From positions 62,001 to 126,000 of the forward strand of contig NZ_JALIDZ010000008.1 in the NCBI RefSeq assembly GCF_025397915.1: 64,000 nt of DNA, written 5' to 3'. The translations under genes and the position numbers were made by a program. Position 1 is the first letter of the stretch. The number at the start of each line of letters is the position of its first letter. This DNA is from Microbaculum marinisediminis (GTDB lineage: Bacteria; Pseudomonadota; Alphaproteobacteria; Rhizobiales; Tepidamorphaceae). The notes beneath the pieces were generated by a model. It ran no database searches. It was not told where the DNA came from and worked only from the letters and a program-made list of their open reading frames with translations. Of the stretch, positions 44,244 to 52,511 are shown in pieces.

Positions 44244-44791
44244 ACCCGCGCAAGGAACTCCTCGAGCACATCCCCAATCTCCGCGCCTTCGCGATGTCGC
44301 TGTGCGGCAGCCCCGACCGCGCCGACGATCTGGTGCAGGAAGCCCTGGTGAAGGCCTGGAGCAAACTCGACAGCTTCGAGGAAGGCACCAACATGCGCGC
44401 CTGGCTGTTCACCATTCTGCGCAACGGCTTCTATTCCGAGCTGCGCAAACGGCGTCGTGAAGTCGAGGATGCCGATGGCGCCATGGCCGCCCAGCTCGCC
44501 ACCCATCCCGCCCAGTCCGGCCATATGGACTTCAAGGATTTCCGGGTGGCGCTCGAACAGCTTCCCGCCGATCAGCGCGAGGCGCTGATCCTTATCGGTG
44601 CATCGGGCATGTCCTACGACGAGGCTGCGGAAATCTGCGAATGCGCGGTCGGCACGGTCAAGAGCAGGGTGAACCGGGCGCGTCAGAAACTGGCTGAAAT
44701 TCTTGCCGTGGAATCGGTGGCGGAATTCGGCCCCGACGAAACATCGCAGCCGATCGTCACCCCATCATCCACGACCCGGTCCGTGGCTTGA
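44240..44791 (+). CDS. ecfG: EcfG general-stress ECF sigma factor
   Basis: A 183-residue group ECF15 sigma factor. Region 2 (about 12-80) contains GSPDRADDLVQEALVKAW and NMRAWLFTILRN. Region 4 (about 105-160) has LPADQREALILIGASGMSYDEAA and GTVKSRVNRARQKL. It recognises GGAAC/CGTT promoters, copies of which stand ahead of several genes nearby. A C-terminal tail of about 20 residues is unremarkable. Co-translated with nepR. Confidence 0.96.
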   Translation: MNPRKELLEHIPNLRAFAMSLCGSPDRADDLVQEALVKAWSKLDSFEEGTNMRAWLFTILRNGFYSELRKRRREVEDADGAMAAQLATHPAQSGHMDFKDFRVALEQLPADQREALILIGASGMSYDEAAEICECAVGTVKSRVNRARQKLAEILAVESVAEFGPDETSQPIVTPSSTTRSVA

Positions 44792-44834
44792 ACAATCGCC
44801 ACGCCTGCATCCGCCGCGAAATGATGCCCGATGC

Positions 44835-44859
44835 GGAACCTTTCGCGGCGTCGCGCGTT
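44835..44859 (+). promoter_or_regulatory. EcfG-type promoter of the CHASE sensor kinase
   Basis: GGAAC, 16 bases, CGTT, 27 bases before the kinase ATG and 43 bases after the ecfG stop. It lets the kinase-regulator-DUF2254 unit respond to EcfG separately from read-through. Confidence 0.85.
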
Positions 44860-44885
44860 TGCGGCGAGGGTATGGGTGTGTTCGC

Positions 44886-46874
44886 ATGACAGCCGCGCAA
44901 AGTCGCCTTGCAGCCTTCGCAATCGTGGCGATAGCGATCGCCGCGTCGGCGTTCGCCTATATGTCGTGGCGCCAGAGCCAGGTATCCGCGTTCGCGGCCT
45001 CGGCCAAGGCGGCCCTTGCGAATGTCGATCTGGTCCTCGATCGCGCGCTGCTGACGGTGCGCGCCGCCCAGGGCCTCTACGCCAGCCGGCCGGAGGCCAG
45101 CGAAGGCGACCTCACCCGTTTCGTGGAGGGCATGGGGCCGGTCCTTGGCCTGCGCTCGCTGGTCTATCATCCGCGCGTGACGGCCGAGGGTCGCGCCGCG
45201 TTCGAGGTCGGTCTGCAGCGCAGCGGCAAGAGCACGTCCGGAATCTGGACACTCGAGGACGGCCGGCGCGTCCCCGCCGGTGACAATCCCGTCTACTATC
45301 CCGTGGCCGCATCCTACTTCTTCCCCGACGTGGCACCGGTCTACGGGTTCGACATCCGCTCCCATCCCCAACGCCGGTTCGCCGTCGATATGGCCGCCCA
45401 GTACGGTCTTGGCACGTCGACCGAGGTCGTGACCTTCGTCACCAGCGGCGAAGAACCTGTGCGTGGGGTCATTTTCTACAAGCCCGTGGTCGTCGGCGGA
45501 GAGGTCGTCGGCATCGTCAGCGGCAGCATCGAGCTCGACCAGCTCATCACCATCGCCAGGTCCACATCCCCCGACATTCGCGACGTCGAGGTCGAGATCG
45601 GCCCGCTGGAACTCGCCGGCGGCGCGCCGGTGGATTCTCCGAACGTGACCGACGATTCCGAACCATTTCTCGTCGTCGACCAGCAGAACCATTCGGGCCG
45701 GCTGTGGCAGATCAGGGTCAGCGGTGGCCCCCGCATAACCGACTATGCCCGCGGCTACGCGCTGATGACACTGGTGCTGTTGGCCGGCTTGGGCGCCGCC
45801 GCCGCCGTCATCGGATATTCGACGGCGGCGCGGCGCGGCCGCGACCTGCTGTCCGCCGAAACGCGGTTGCGCCGGACCCTCGATGGCCTGGTGCCGCTGG
45901 TGTTCATGACGGACCCGCGCGGCCGGGTCATCACCGCGAACCGCACCGCGCTGGATCACGCCGCGAACGGCGAGGCCGATCTCGTCGACAAGACCATCGA
46001 CGAGCTGCCGCTGTGGGACAGCGATCCGGCCAACAAGGACGCCTTGCATCTGGCGATCGCCCGCGCCGCCGAAGGAGAGGAAAGGCGCCTCGACGTTCTG
46101 TCCACGGAAACGGAGTCGGGACAGTCCGTGTACGACGTCTCGGTCAGGCCCATCGCCGCGGTCAACGGCGAGATCACCCACCTCGTCGTGTCCGCCCTCG
46201 ATGTCACCGAACGTGTCGAGGCCGCCGAAACCGAACGCCTGCTGATGCGCGAACTCGACCATCGCATGAAGAACACCTTGCAGGTCGTCCAGGGTGTCGT
46301 CCGGCGCACCGCACGCAGCCACGAAACGGTCGACGCCTTCGAGACGTCTCTGCTCGGGCGGATCACGACCATGGCGCGCGCCCACGACCTGCTCGCCCGC
46401 GAGCGCTGGCTCGGCGCCGATCTCAGAACCGTCGTCCTGCAGGAGATCCAGCCCTTCGAGGAAGGTCGCTCGATAACGGTCACAGGCGCCCCGATCCGGA
46501 TCAATCCGAAGGGCGCTCTCGCTTTCGCGCTGGCCATGCACGAACTCGGCACCAACGCGATCAAGTATGGCGCCCTTTCTGTGGCGGAGGGACGGCTCGA
46601 TATCGACTGGTCGCTCGAAGGCGACGATGACGATCGCAAGCTGATTTTTCACTGGCGCGAGAGCGACGGACCGAAGGTCCGGGTCCCGGAGCGGCGGGGC
46701 TTCGGGTCGCTGCTGCTCGAGCGTAGCATCACCTACGATCTCGACGGCAGCACCTATCTCGAATTCGCGCCGGAAGGCGTGAATTGCCGTATAGAGATTC
46801 CGTGGGACCGGATCAGGCCGATGACCGCGAGCGTCCATTTCCGCGAACGCCTCGCCAAGGGGGCAATGGCATGA
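44886..46874 (+). CDS. CHASE-PAS-HWE/HisKA_2-type membrane sensor histidine kinase
   Basis: A 662-residue kinase. TM1 is at about 8-28. A periplasmic CHASE-like domain follows (about 40-285, with LRSLVYHPRVTAEGR and VYGFDIRSHPQRR). TM2 is at about 292-312 and a PAS domain at about 328-445. The transmitter has phosphoacceptor H459 in ELDHRMKNTLQVV, an N-box HELGTNAIKYGALS and a short RRGFGSLLLE lid. This HWE/HisKA_2 group typically feeds PhyR. The ribosome site at 44886 is weak. It overlaps the next regulator gene by ATGA. Confidence 0.92.
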   Translation: MTAAQSRLAAFAIVAIAIAASAFAYMSWRQSQVSAFAASAKAALANVDLVLDRALLTVRAAQGLYASRPEASEGDLTRFVEGMGPVLGLRSLVYHPRVTAEGRAAFEVGLQRSGKSTSGIWTLEDGRRVPAGDNPVYYPVAASYFFPDVAPVYGFDIRSHPQRRFAVDMAAQYGLGTSTEVVTFVTSGEEPVRGVIFYKPVVVGGEVVGIVSGSIELDQLITIARSTSPDIRDVEVEIGPLELAGGAPVDSPNVTDDSEPFLVVDQQNHSGRLWQIRVSGGPRITDYARGYALMTLVLLAGLGAAAAVIGYSTAARRGRDLLSAETRLRRTLDGLVPLVFMTDPRGRVITANRTALDHAANGEADLVDKTIDELPLWDSDPANKDALHLAIARAAEGEERRLDVLSTETESGQSVYDVSVRPIAAVNGEITHLVVSALDVTERVEAAETERLLMRELDHRMKNTLQVVQGVVRRTARSHETVDAFETSLLGRITTMARAHDLLARERWLGADLRTVVLQEIQPFEEGRSITVTGAPIRINPKGALAFALAMHELGTNAIKYGALSVAEGRLDIDWSLEGDDDDRKLIFHWRESDGPKVRVPERRGFGSLLLERSITYDLDGSTYLEFAPEGVNCRIEIPWDRIRPMTASVHFRERLAKGAMA

Positions 46875-47239
46875 ACGAGCCGGCGCGCATCCTCATTCTC
46901 GAGGACGAGTTCATGATCGCGATGGAGTTCGAGACGGTACTGCTCGACGCCGGGTATGGCGTCGTCGGCCCGGCGGCGGATGTCGGCACGGCGATGGGCC
47001 TGATCGATACCGAGTGTCCGGACGCAGGGGTTCTCGACGTCAACCTCGGGCGCGGCGAAACCAGCGCGGCGGTCGCGCAACGACTGGGCAATCTTTCCGT
47101 CCCCTTCGTCCTGTGTACCGGCTACCAGACCTCCGAACTCGTCCAGCGCTATGGCGATACCGTACCGATCCTGCAAAAGCCGGTGGACGCGGTGAAGCTC
47201 GTCGAGGTGCTGCGATGCCTGATGTCTCCGTCTCCCTGA
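46871..47239 (+). CDS. Single-domain response regulator
   Basis: A 122-residue stand-alone receiver: acid pair E11-D12, phosphoacceptor D56 in GVLDVNLG, T84-type switch residue in VLCTGY and lysine in ILQKPVD. Without an output domain it is likely a phosphate relay or sink for the kinase it overlaps, as with single-domain regulators that tune PhyR phosphorylation in other alphaproteobacteria. Its last 25 bases overlap the DUF2254 start. Confidence 0.93.
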   Translation: MNEPARILILEDEFMIAMEFETVLLDAGYGVVGPAADVGTAMGLIDTECPDAGVLDVNLGRGETSAAVAQRLGNLSVPFVLCTGYQTSELVQRYGDTVPILQKPVDAVKLVEVLRCLMSPSP

Positions 47240-48528
47240 CCGGGCTTCTGCGCCCCTGGGTCCGTCTGGCCCGCAGCTTCGTGGCCGTGCCTGCCTTCTT
47301 TGCGCTGCTGGCGGTTCTGCTGGCCGTTGGCATGCTGCAGCTCCATCTCGGCAGTGACCATGTGTCGGGCACGATCGACCGCGTGCTGCCGCCGCTCAAT
47401 CCGGACACCGCCAGGACGCTGCTGTCGGTCATTGCCGGCTCGATGATGACGGTGTTGAGCCTCGTCTACTCGCTCACCCTGATCGTCTTCACCCTGGCCG
47501 CCGGCAATATCGGCCCGCGCCTGATCGAACGCTTCACCAACGACCGCACCACCCAGGTGACCGCCGGCCTTCTCGTCGGCACCTTCGGCTACACCGTGAT
47601 TGTCCTGAGCCGCATCGACGCCGAGACCGTGCCGCGCGGCGCCACCTTCGGCGCGCTCCTGTTGACCGGCGTGACGCTGGCGTCCCTCATCGTCTTCATC
47701 CGCTCGGTCGCGGAACGGGTCTCGATCGACAACGAGATCGGTCGGGTGTCCGCCCAACTCATCGAAGAGCTGGAGAAAATAGGGGCCCGCGAAACCGCTG
47801 ACGACCCGGCGCTCGAAGAGCTGCGAGGGGACGGCGGGGCCATTGCCGTCTCCAGCACCGCGGACGGCTATGTGACCGCGCTCGACGCCTACGCCATCAC
47901 CGCTGCGGCGCGCGAGACCGACGCCTTCGTCGAAATGAAGGTCCGGCAAGGCGACTTCGTGATTGCGGGACAGGAAATCGCCGTCGTCACCGGGGCGGAG
48001 GATCTTGAGGGCCTCGACGATGTCATCCGCTCGGCGATGTTCCTCGAGCGCCGGCGAACATCGGAGTCCGACGCGGAGTTCTCCGTGCACCTCCTTGTCG
48101 AGATCGCGATGCGCGCCCTCTCGCCCGGGATCAACGACAGCTATACCGCGATCGCCTGCATAGACCAGCTTTCGGCGGCCCTGGCCCTGCCGGTGCGCGG
48201 CTACGCACCGCCGCCGCTGACCAAGGACAGCGAAGGCACGCCGAGGCTCTGGTTCGACGGGGTCTCGGTCGAGACCCTGGTCGGCACCGCTCTGCATCCG
48301 CTGCGCCGCGCGTCGGCCGGCAACGTGACCGTGACGCTGCGCCTGATCCGCGCCATCGGCCGCCTGGCGGGCGTCGCACATGCCTCGCACCATGGCCTCC
48401 TGGAGAAGCATATCGCGCTGATCCTCGAGGACGCCCGTCGCGAGATCGGCAACGAGGCCGATTTGAACGAGGTCGAGACGGCCGCGGCCGCGGCGCTGGA
48501 AGATCTCAACGCCGCGCCGGCGGATTGA
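47215..48528 (+). CDS. DUF2254 family membrane protein
   Basis: A 437-residue protein. Four N-terminal helices lie within about residues 20-160 (FVAVPAFFALLAVLLAVGML, SVIAGSMMTVLSLVYSLTLIVFTLA with a family-typical SxxYS segment, and FGYTVIVL). A large cytoplasmic domain follows (about 170-437) with HLLVEIAMRALSPGINDSYTA, a strong DUF2254 signature. Function unknown. The start inside the receiver gene (25-base overlap, GAGG site) gives translational coupling. It converges with the next kinase gene and overlaps it by 23 bases. Confidence 0.9.
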   Translation: MPDVSVSLTGLLRPWVRLARSFVAVPAFFALLAVLLAVGMLQLHLGSDHVSGTIDRVLPPLNPDTARTLLSVIAGSMMTVLSLVYSLTLIVFTLAAGNIGPRLIERFTNDRTTQVTAGLLVGTFGYTVIVLSRIDAETVPRGATFGALLLTGVTLASLIVFIRSVAERVSIDNEIGRVSAQLIEELEKIGARETADDPALEELRGDGGAIAVSSTADGYVTALDAYAITAAARETDAFVEMKVRQGDFVIAGQEIAVVTGAEDLEGLDDVIRSAMFLERRRTSESDAEFSVHLLVEIAMRALSPGINDSYTAIACIDQLSAALALPVRGYAPPPLTKDSEGTPRLWFDGVSVETLVGTALHPLRRASAGNVTVTLRLIRAIGRLAGVAHASHHGLLEKHIALILEDARREIGNEADLNEVETAAAAALEDLNAAPAD

Positions 48529-50365
48529 GCTGCTCTAGCGGAATGACGAACGTCGCCCGTACCCCCTGCTGGGGGAACTGCAGGTCGACATGGGCGTCCA
48601 GCGAACGCGCCACGTTCTGCTCGACGACGATCCGCCCGAAGCCGCGGCGCGTCGGCGGCTCCACCGGCGGCCCGCCGGTTTCCTGCCAATCGAAACGCAA
48701 GGCGACGTCGTCATCCGCGACCTCAAGCCGCCACGTGACCGTTACGATGCCCGCGTCGTTCGACAGCGCCCCGTACTTCGCGGCGTTGGTGGCGAGTTCG
48801 TGCAGCGCCAGCGCGAGCACCTGCGTCGCCTCGGGCGTCAGTGTCACCTCCGGCCCCTCGACGACGACGCGCGAGCGGTCCTGCGGCATGTAGTGGCCGA
48901 TCTGGCCGCGAATGACCTGTTCCAGGCGGACACCCGACCAGTTCTCGGCGACCAGCAGGTCCTGCGCGCCGGCAAGCGCCCGCAGCCGTTCCCCGAATCC
49001 GTCGACGAACTCCCCGACCGTGCCGGCCTGCTGCGCCGTTTGCCGCGCGATCGCCTGCACCACGGCGAGCAGGTTCTTGGAGCGGTGGGTCAGCTCGCGC
49101 ATGACGAGGCGCATCTGCTCTTCGCTGCGCTTTGCATCGGTGATGTCTATCGCCGCGCAGGTGACGCCGGTGACGACCCCGTCGACGGCAACGGTCGGCT
49201 CGACGAAAAGATCGAACCAGCGAACCGCGTCACCGCCGTCGACCCGGATCTCGCCCGAGCGCGGCTCTTTCGCAGCCATCGCTTCGGTCTTCAGCGCCAC
49301 GATCGGCGTCAGGTCGGGCTCCTTGTGGAGGTCGGCGTCAGTCTTGCCGACGACCGGCCGGAGCACGGTATCGTTTCTGTTCGTCCAGATGTAGCGAAGA
49401 TCGGTGTCCTGCGAGAAGACGACAATGTCGCCCGATCTGAGCGCAACGTTGAAGCGCTGCACCGATTCCGACAGACGCCGGCTGAGATCGGCGCGCATTT
49501 CCTCCAGTCGCTTCGACCCGGTGATATCGATGGCGGTGCAGGCGATCCCCGTGACGCCCCCCTCGCCGTCGGTCAGCGGCGTGACATCGATGCGGAACCA
49601 GGAGGAGGCATCGCCGTTCGGGATCTCCACCTCGAAGGTATCGGGCCTGCTCGCTTCGATCGCGCGCCGCTTGTGGGCCACGATCGTCGCGCATGCCAGC
49701 TCGGGGAACAGCGCATCGTCCGCCTTGCCGACGACATCGCTCTCGCGCATGCCGAGCCAGGGATTGTGGATCCAGGTGTAGCGCAGGTCCCGGTCCTGGG
49801 AGGACACCGTGATCTGCGCGCCGCGCGTGGCCGCCTCGAACAGCTGCCGCACCTCGGCCAGTTCCCGCGTCCGCTCGGCAACCTGCCGCTCCAGGTCGCG
49901 CCGGGCCGCCTCCAGGTCGCCATAGGCGCGGTCGCGCGCCGCAGCCTCCTCCACGAGCCGCTGGTTGATCACCTCGATCTGGCGCGGCGAGGCAATGGCC
50001 ACGAGCCGCGGCAACATCCGCCACACGACGATCGCGGTCAGGATCGACACGAAGGCGGTCGCCGCCTTGGCCATCCCGTCGAGACCGTAATACGGATACC
50101 AGAGCGTCAAGAGACCGCCGAGATGGGTGATGCCGCACAGGACGATGAAGGCCGAGAACAGGATCGCGATCTGCCTGGCCTCCCCCGTGATGTCGCCCCT
50201 GCGCCTGGCGAAGACCACGATGGCCAGCGGAATGGCGAAATAGGCGGCCGCGATGCCGGCATCGGATACTGCATGCAGCGCCACGAGGTCCGGCCGCCAC
50301 GTCAGGCAATAACCGTGCGGCACGAAGTTTGCCGCGCCGAAGACATACTCAACGATCTGGTCCAT
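48506..50365 (-). CDS. HWE-type sensor kinase with ethylene-receptor-like membrane domain and two PAS domains
   Basis: A 619-residue kinase. The N-terminal three-helix membrane domain (about 15-125) reads close to the plant ETR1 ethylene-binding domain: HAVSDAGIAAAYFAIPL and FIVLCGITHL keep D35, Y42, P46, I74, C77 and H81 at ETR1 spacing, including the copper-ligand Cys and His. The equivalent of ETR1 Glu38 is Ala48. A coiled coil (about 130-175) leads to PAS domains at about 172-285 and 301-410, then the transmitter with H427 in RELTHRSKNLLAVV and N-box HELATNAAKYGALS. Lacking an output domain, it must signal to a separate receiver. Confidence 0.9.
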   Translation of the reverse strand: MDQIVEYVFGAANFVPHGYCLTWRPDLVALHAVSDAGIAAAYFAIPLAIVVFARRRGDITGEARQIAILFSAFIVLCGITHLGGLLTLWYPYYGLDGMAKAATAFVSILTAIVVWRMLPRLVAIASPRQIEVINQRLVEEAAARDRAYGDLEAARRDLERQVAERTRELAEVRQLFEAATRGAQITVSSQDRDLRYTWIHNPWLGMRESDVVGKADDALFPELACATIVAHKRRAIEASRPDTFEVEIPNGDASSWFRIDVTPLTDGEGGVTGIACTAIDITGSKRLEEMRADLSRRLSESVQRFNVALRSGDIVVFSQDTDLRYIWTNRNDTVLRPVVGKTDADLHKEPDLTPIVALKTEAMAAKEPRSGEIRVDGGDAVRWFDLFVEPTVAVDGVVTGVTCAAIDITDAKRSEEQMRLVMRELTHRSKNLLAVVQAIARQTAQQAGTVGEFVDGFGERLRALAGAQDLLVAENWSGVRLEQVIRGQIGHYMPQDRSRVVVEGPEVTLTPEATQVLALALHELATNAAKYGALSNDAGIVTVTWRLEVADDDVALRFDWQETGGPPVEPPTRRGFGRIVVEQNVARSLDAHVDLQFPQQGVRATFVIPLEQLNPPARR

Positions 50366-50445
50366 TACCGGCCCCTGAAGAACGGAGACAAACGGCGGTC
50401 GGGACTGGCTCCGATACCTCTATCGGGCCTGATGCCGCCGCATCG

Positions 50446-50471
50446 GGAACGCGAATCCGGGAGAATTCGTT
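50446..50471 (+). promoter_or_regulatory. Possible EcfG-type promoter reading rightward
   Basis: GGAAC, 17 bases, CGTT in the 114-base gap between two minus-strand genes. It would fire antisense to the receiver-like gene and only after about 525 bases reach the plus-strand regulator. About one chance match per window is expected for this motif, so it may be accidental. Confidence 0.3.
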
Positions 50472-50479
50472 GCAGTCCA

Positions 50480-50899
50480 CTATTGGACTTGCGAAGGAAA
50501 GCCATGCGGACGCGAAGCGTCACCGCCTCCTAAGGCATAGACGTGCAACGCGGTTTTCAGCACGTCCGGGTCCAGCGGATGGACAAGCCGGGTGAGAAGG
50601 TCTCTGGGGGAGCGGTCGACGGGGTCGGCCGTGTCGCGATCCGCAGTCGCGACGAGGATCGTCGGCGTACCGAGATCGTGCAGGCCGGCGAGCAGGTCGT
50701 CGATCGCCTCGGTGGCTCCGGGAACCAGGACGGCGACATCAACGGGTCCGGTCAGCAAGGCGGCCCTGGCGGAGTCGACGGCCCGGGTCAGCATGACCAT
50801 CCATTCGGCCCCGCCGGCGCGCAAGACGCCCTCCAGTTCCAGAGCCAGCGCGTCGCTGTCCATCAGAAAAAGCGCCGCGCGGGATCGCGAAGCCGCCAC
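50480..50899 (-). CDS. Degenerate receiver-like protein lacking the phosphoacceptor Asp
   Basis: A 139-residue protein with the receiver alternation of strands and helices: ALFLMDSDALALELEGVL (about 9-26), PVDVAVLVPG, PTILVATADRD and LVHPLDPDVLKTAL. Compared with the true receiver encoded at 46871-47239, the phosphoacceptor position is V59 and the conserved lysine is H107; D14 and T85 remain. It therefore cannot be phosphorylated normally. I chose the GTG at 50899 (AGGAGG seven bases upstream) over the ATG at 50920. It is read toward the ethylene-receptor-like kinase gene 114 bases on. Family fold assignment is mine, from pattern only. Confidence 0.65.
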   Translation of the reverse strand: MAASRSRAALFLMDSDALALELEGVLRAGGAEWMVMLTRAVDSARAALLTGPVDVAVLVPGATEAIDDLLAGLHDLGTPTILVATADRDTADPVDRSPRDLLTRLVHPLDPDVLKTALHVYALGGGDASRPHGFPSQVQ

Positions 50900-50995
50900 G
50901 TCCCTACCTCCTGCCACCATTTGCCAGCCATCATCCGTGCGGCGAGCACCGCCGGAAGGCTGTTTTATTGGCTATGATGGAACCGAGGCGGGACT

Positions 50996-51784
50996 TTGTC
51001 ATTGAAAAAAGACACATCCGAAAGAGGGCGCAAGGTGGCCGCAAGCGATATCGCGATAAAGGTTCGATGCGGGCAATGCCCGCTCCGAAAACACGACTGC
51101 TTCCGTGCGTTCACGGACGAGGAACTCGGGTTCATGGAGGAGTTCAAGCAGGGCGAACTGACCATCGCCCCCGGCGCGCCGATCGTACTCGAGGAATCCA
51201 ACAGCCCGCACCTCTACACGGTGCTGGAGGGCTGGGCCTTCCGGTACAAGACCCTGCCCGACGGCCGTCGCCAGATCCTCAATTACGCCATGCCCGGCGA
51301 TCTCGTCGGCCTGCAGAGTTCGGTGTTCGAGGTCATGAGCCATGGCGTAGAGGCGCTGACCGACATGCTTCTGTGCGTATTCCCGCGCGACAAGCTGTGG
51401 AACCTCTATACGCGCCATCCCGGGCTCGCCTTCGACGTGACGTGGCTCGCCTCACGGGAGGAGCGGCTTCTGGACGAGAACCTGCTGACGGTCGGTCGCC
51501 GCACCGCGCTCGAGCGCATCGCCTTCCTGATCTGGCATCTCTACAAACGTGCCCGGAGCGTGGGGCTGACCAAAGGCGGCAGGCTGGACCTTCCGATCAC
51601 CCAGCAGCATCTTGCCGATACGCTCGGCCTGTCCCTTGTCCACACCAACAAGACCCTGAAGAAGCTCAAGGCGCGGGGATGCATTTCCTGGGAAGAGCGG
51701 ACCCTGGAGATTCGCGACAAGGCGGGCCTTCTCGAGATCGCCCAGGTCGAGGATACAGACGAGGCTCCACGCCCGTTTCTCTGA
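50996..51784 (+). CDS. Crp/Fnr-family regulator with N-terminal cysteine motif
   Basis: A 262-residue regulator from TTG at 50996. A GTG at 51035 with AGAGGG six bases upstream is an equally good start and would give 249 residues. The N terminus has C25-x2-C28-x6-C35, and C127 lies in the beta roll, a set resembling Fnr-type cluster ligands. The C-terminal winged helix (about 200-245) has LADTLGLSLVHTNKTLKKL, which lacks the Glu and Ser-Arg of Fnr, so it should not read TTGAT sites. It is divergent from the degenerate receiver gene. Redox sensing is plausible but unproven. Confidence 0.8.
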   Translation: MSLKKDTSERGRKVAASDIAIKVRCGQCPLRKHDCFRAFTDEELGFMEEFKQGELTIAPGAPIVLEESNSPHLYTVLEGWAFRYKTLPDGRRQILNYAMPGDLVGLQSSVFEVMSHGVEALTDMLLCVFPRDKLWNLYTRHPGLAFDVTWLASREERLLDENLLTVGRRTALERIAFLIWHLYKRARSVGLTKGGRLDLPITQQHLADTLGLSLVHTNKTLKKLKARGCISWEERTLEIRDKAGLLEIAQVEDTDEAPRPFL

Positions 51785-52041
51785 TCCCGATCGGATGGAA
51801 AACCGCACCAGGACCTGAAAGACGAGAAAACTCGCGGGACCGGAGGTCCGCGAGCTTCGTCGATGGCCGGATACATCCTTGCCGGGGCCGAGAAAGCAGC
51901 CCAGGCGATCATCCCGAAACAGATGGCGACGACTTCGGGCGCGGCAGACTGGCGCCGCCGCCCGAAGTCCCACGATCACGTTTCACTGCGAGCTCCTGTA
52001 TCTGGGTACGAATTGGAGCCTCGCCGCAGGAAACCGCGTCG
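51785..52041. other. Convergent gap with a long hairpin
   Basis: 257 bases between converging genes. An 11-bp inverted repeat GACTTCGGGCG / CGCCCGAAGTC (51931-51941 and 51959-51969) could end transcription from both sides, though no T-run follows. A second imperfect repeat CTCGCGGGACC / GGTCCGCGAG lies near 51830-51855. A short open frame from 51863 shows no family features. Confidence 0.45.
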
Positions 52042-52239
52042 TCAGTGGCGGTTGAGCCAGCGGTCGACCTGCCGTTCGGCATCTTCCTTCGCCACTCCGT
52101 AGCGCTCCTGGATCCGGCCGACGAGCTGCTGGCGATTGCCGTCGATCACATCGAGATCGCGGTCCGTCAGCTTGCCCCATTCGGTTTGCACCTTGCCGGT
52201 GAACTGCTTCCACTGGCCTTCGATCTGATCCCAGTTCAT
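52042..52239 (-). CDS. CsbD-family stress protein
   Basis: A 65-residue hydrophilic protein with the CsbD pattern MNWDQIEGQWKQFTGKVQ, then WGKLTDRDLDVIDGNRQQL and a helical end KEDAERQVDRWLNRH. CsbD proteins are abundant under general stress (sigma-B in Bacillus, EcfG in alphaproteobacteria), with unknown molecular role. The ATG at 52239 has AAAGGAG upstream. A consensus EcfG-type promoter lies about 140 bases upstream. Confidence 0.92.
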   Translation of the reverse strand: MNWDQIEGQWKQFTGKVQTEWGKLTDRDLDVIDGNRQQLVGRIQERYGVAKEDAERQVDRWLNRH

Positions 52240-52377
52240 GGGTCTCCTTTCCGACGCGCGGGCCGGGCGCCGCGGGGACGGCGTCTTCGTGTCGCGACAC
52301 GCGCGGCTGCGTGTTGCCGTTGATGGCTTTCCGGTCCGGTCAGCGACGATTTCGCTGTCGGACCGGCCTGCCGGGAA

Positions 52378-52402
52378 AACGGCGAACCGGCCGGATGGTT
52401 CC
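52378..52402 (-). promoter_or_regulatory. EcfG-type promoter of the csbD-like gene
   Basis: GGAAC, 16 bases, CGTT on the minus strand, 139 bases before the ATG, so the leader would be about 130 bases. It is back to back with the plus-strand copy 57 bases away. Confidence 0.75.
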
Positions 52403-52458
52403 GACAAACATCGCAATTCGCGGTCTGCGTGATCGTTTCGAAATGTCCCCGTGCGACC

Positions 52459-52484
52459 GGAACCAGTTAGCCGGCTTGCGCGTT
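52459..52484 (+). promoter_or_regulatory. EcfG-type promoter of the AI-2E-family gene
   Basis: GGAAC, 17 bases, CGTT, ending 27 bases before the ATG at 52512. It overlaps upstream in-frame codons, which argues against any earlier start for that gene. Confidence 0.8.
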
Positions 52485-52511
52485 AATATCGATCATCGTT
52501 TCGAGGCGACC

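Noticed and set aside
48590-50533. 647-codon plus-strand frame opposite the ethylene-like kinase
   Set aside because: Antisense shadow; the kinase has intact PAS and transmitter motifs on the other strand.
51863-52102. 79-codon plus-strand frame in the gap before the csbD-like gene
   Set aside because: Runs into the csbD-like gene on the opposite strand; basic low-complexity C-terminal half and no ribosome site.
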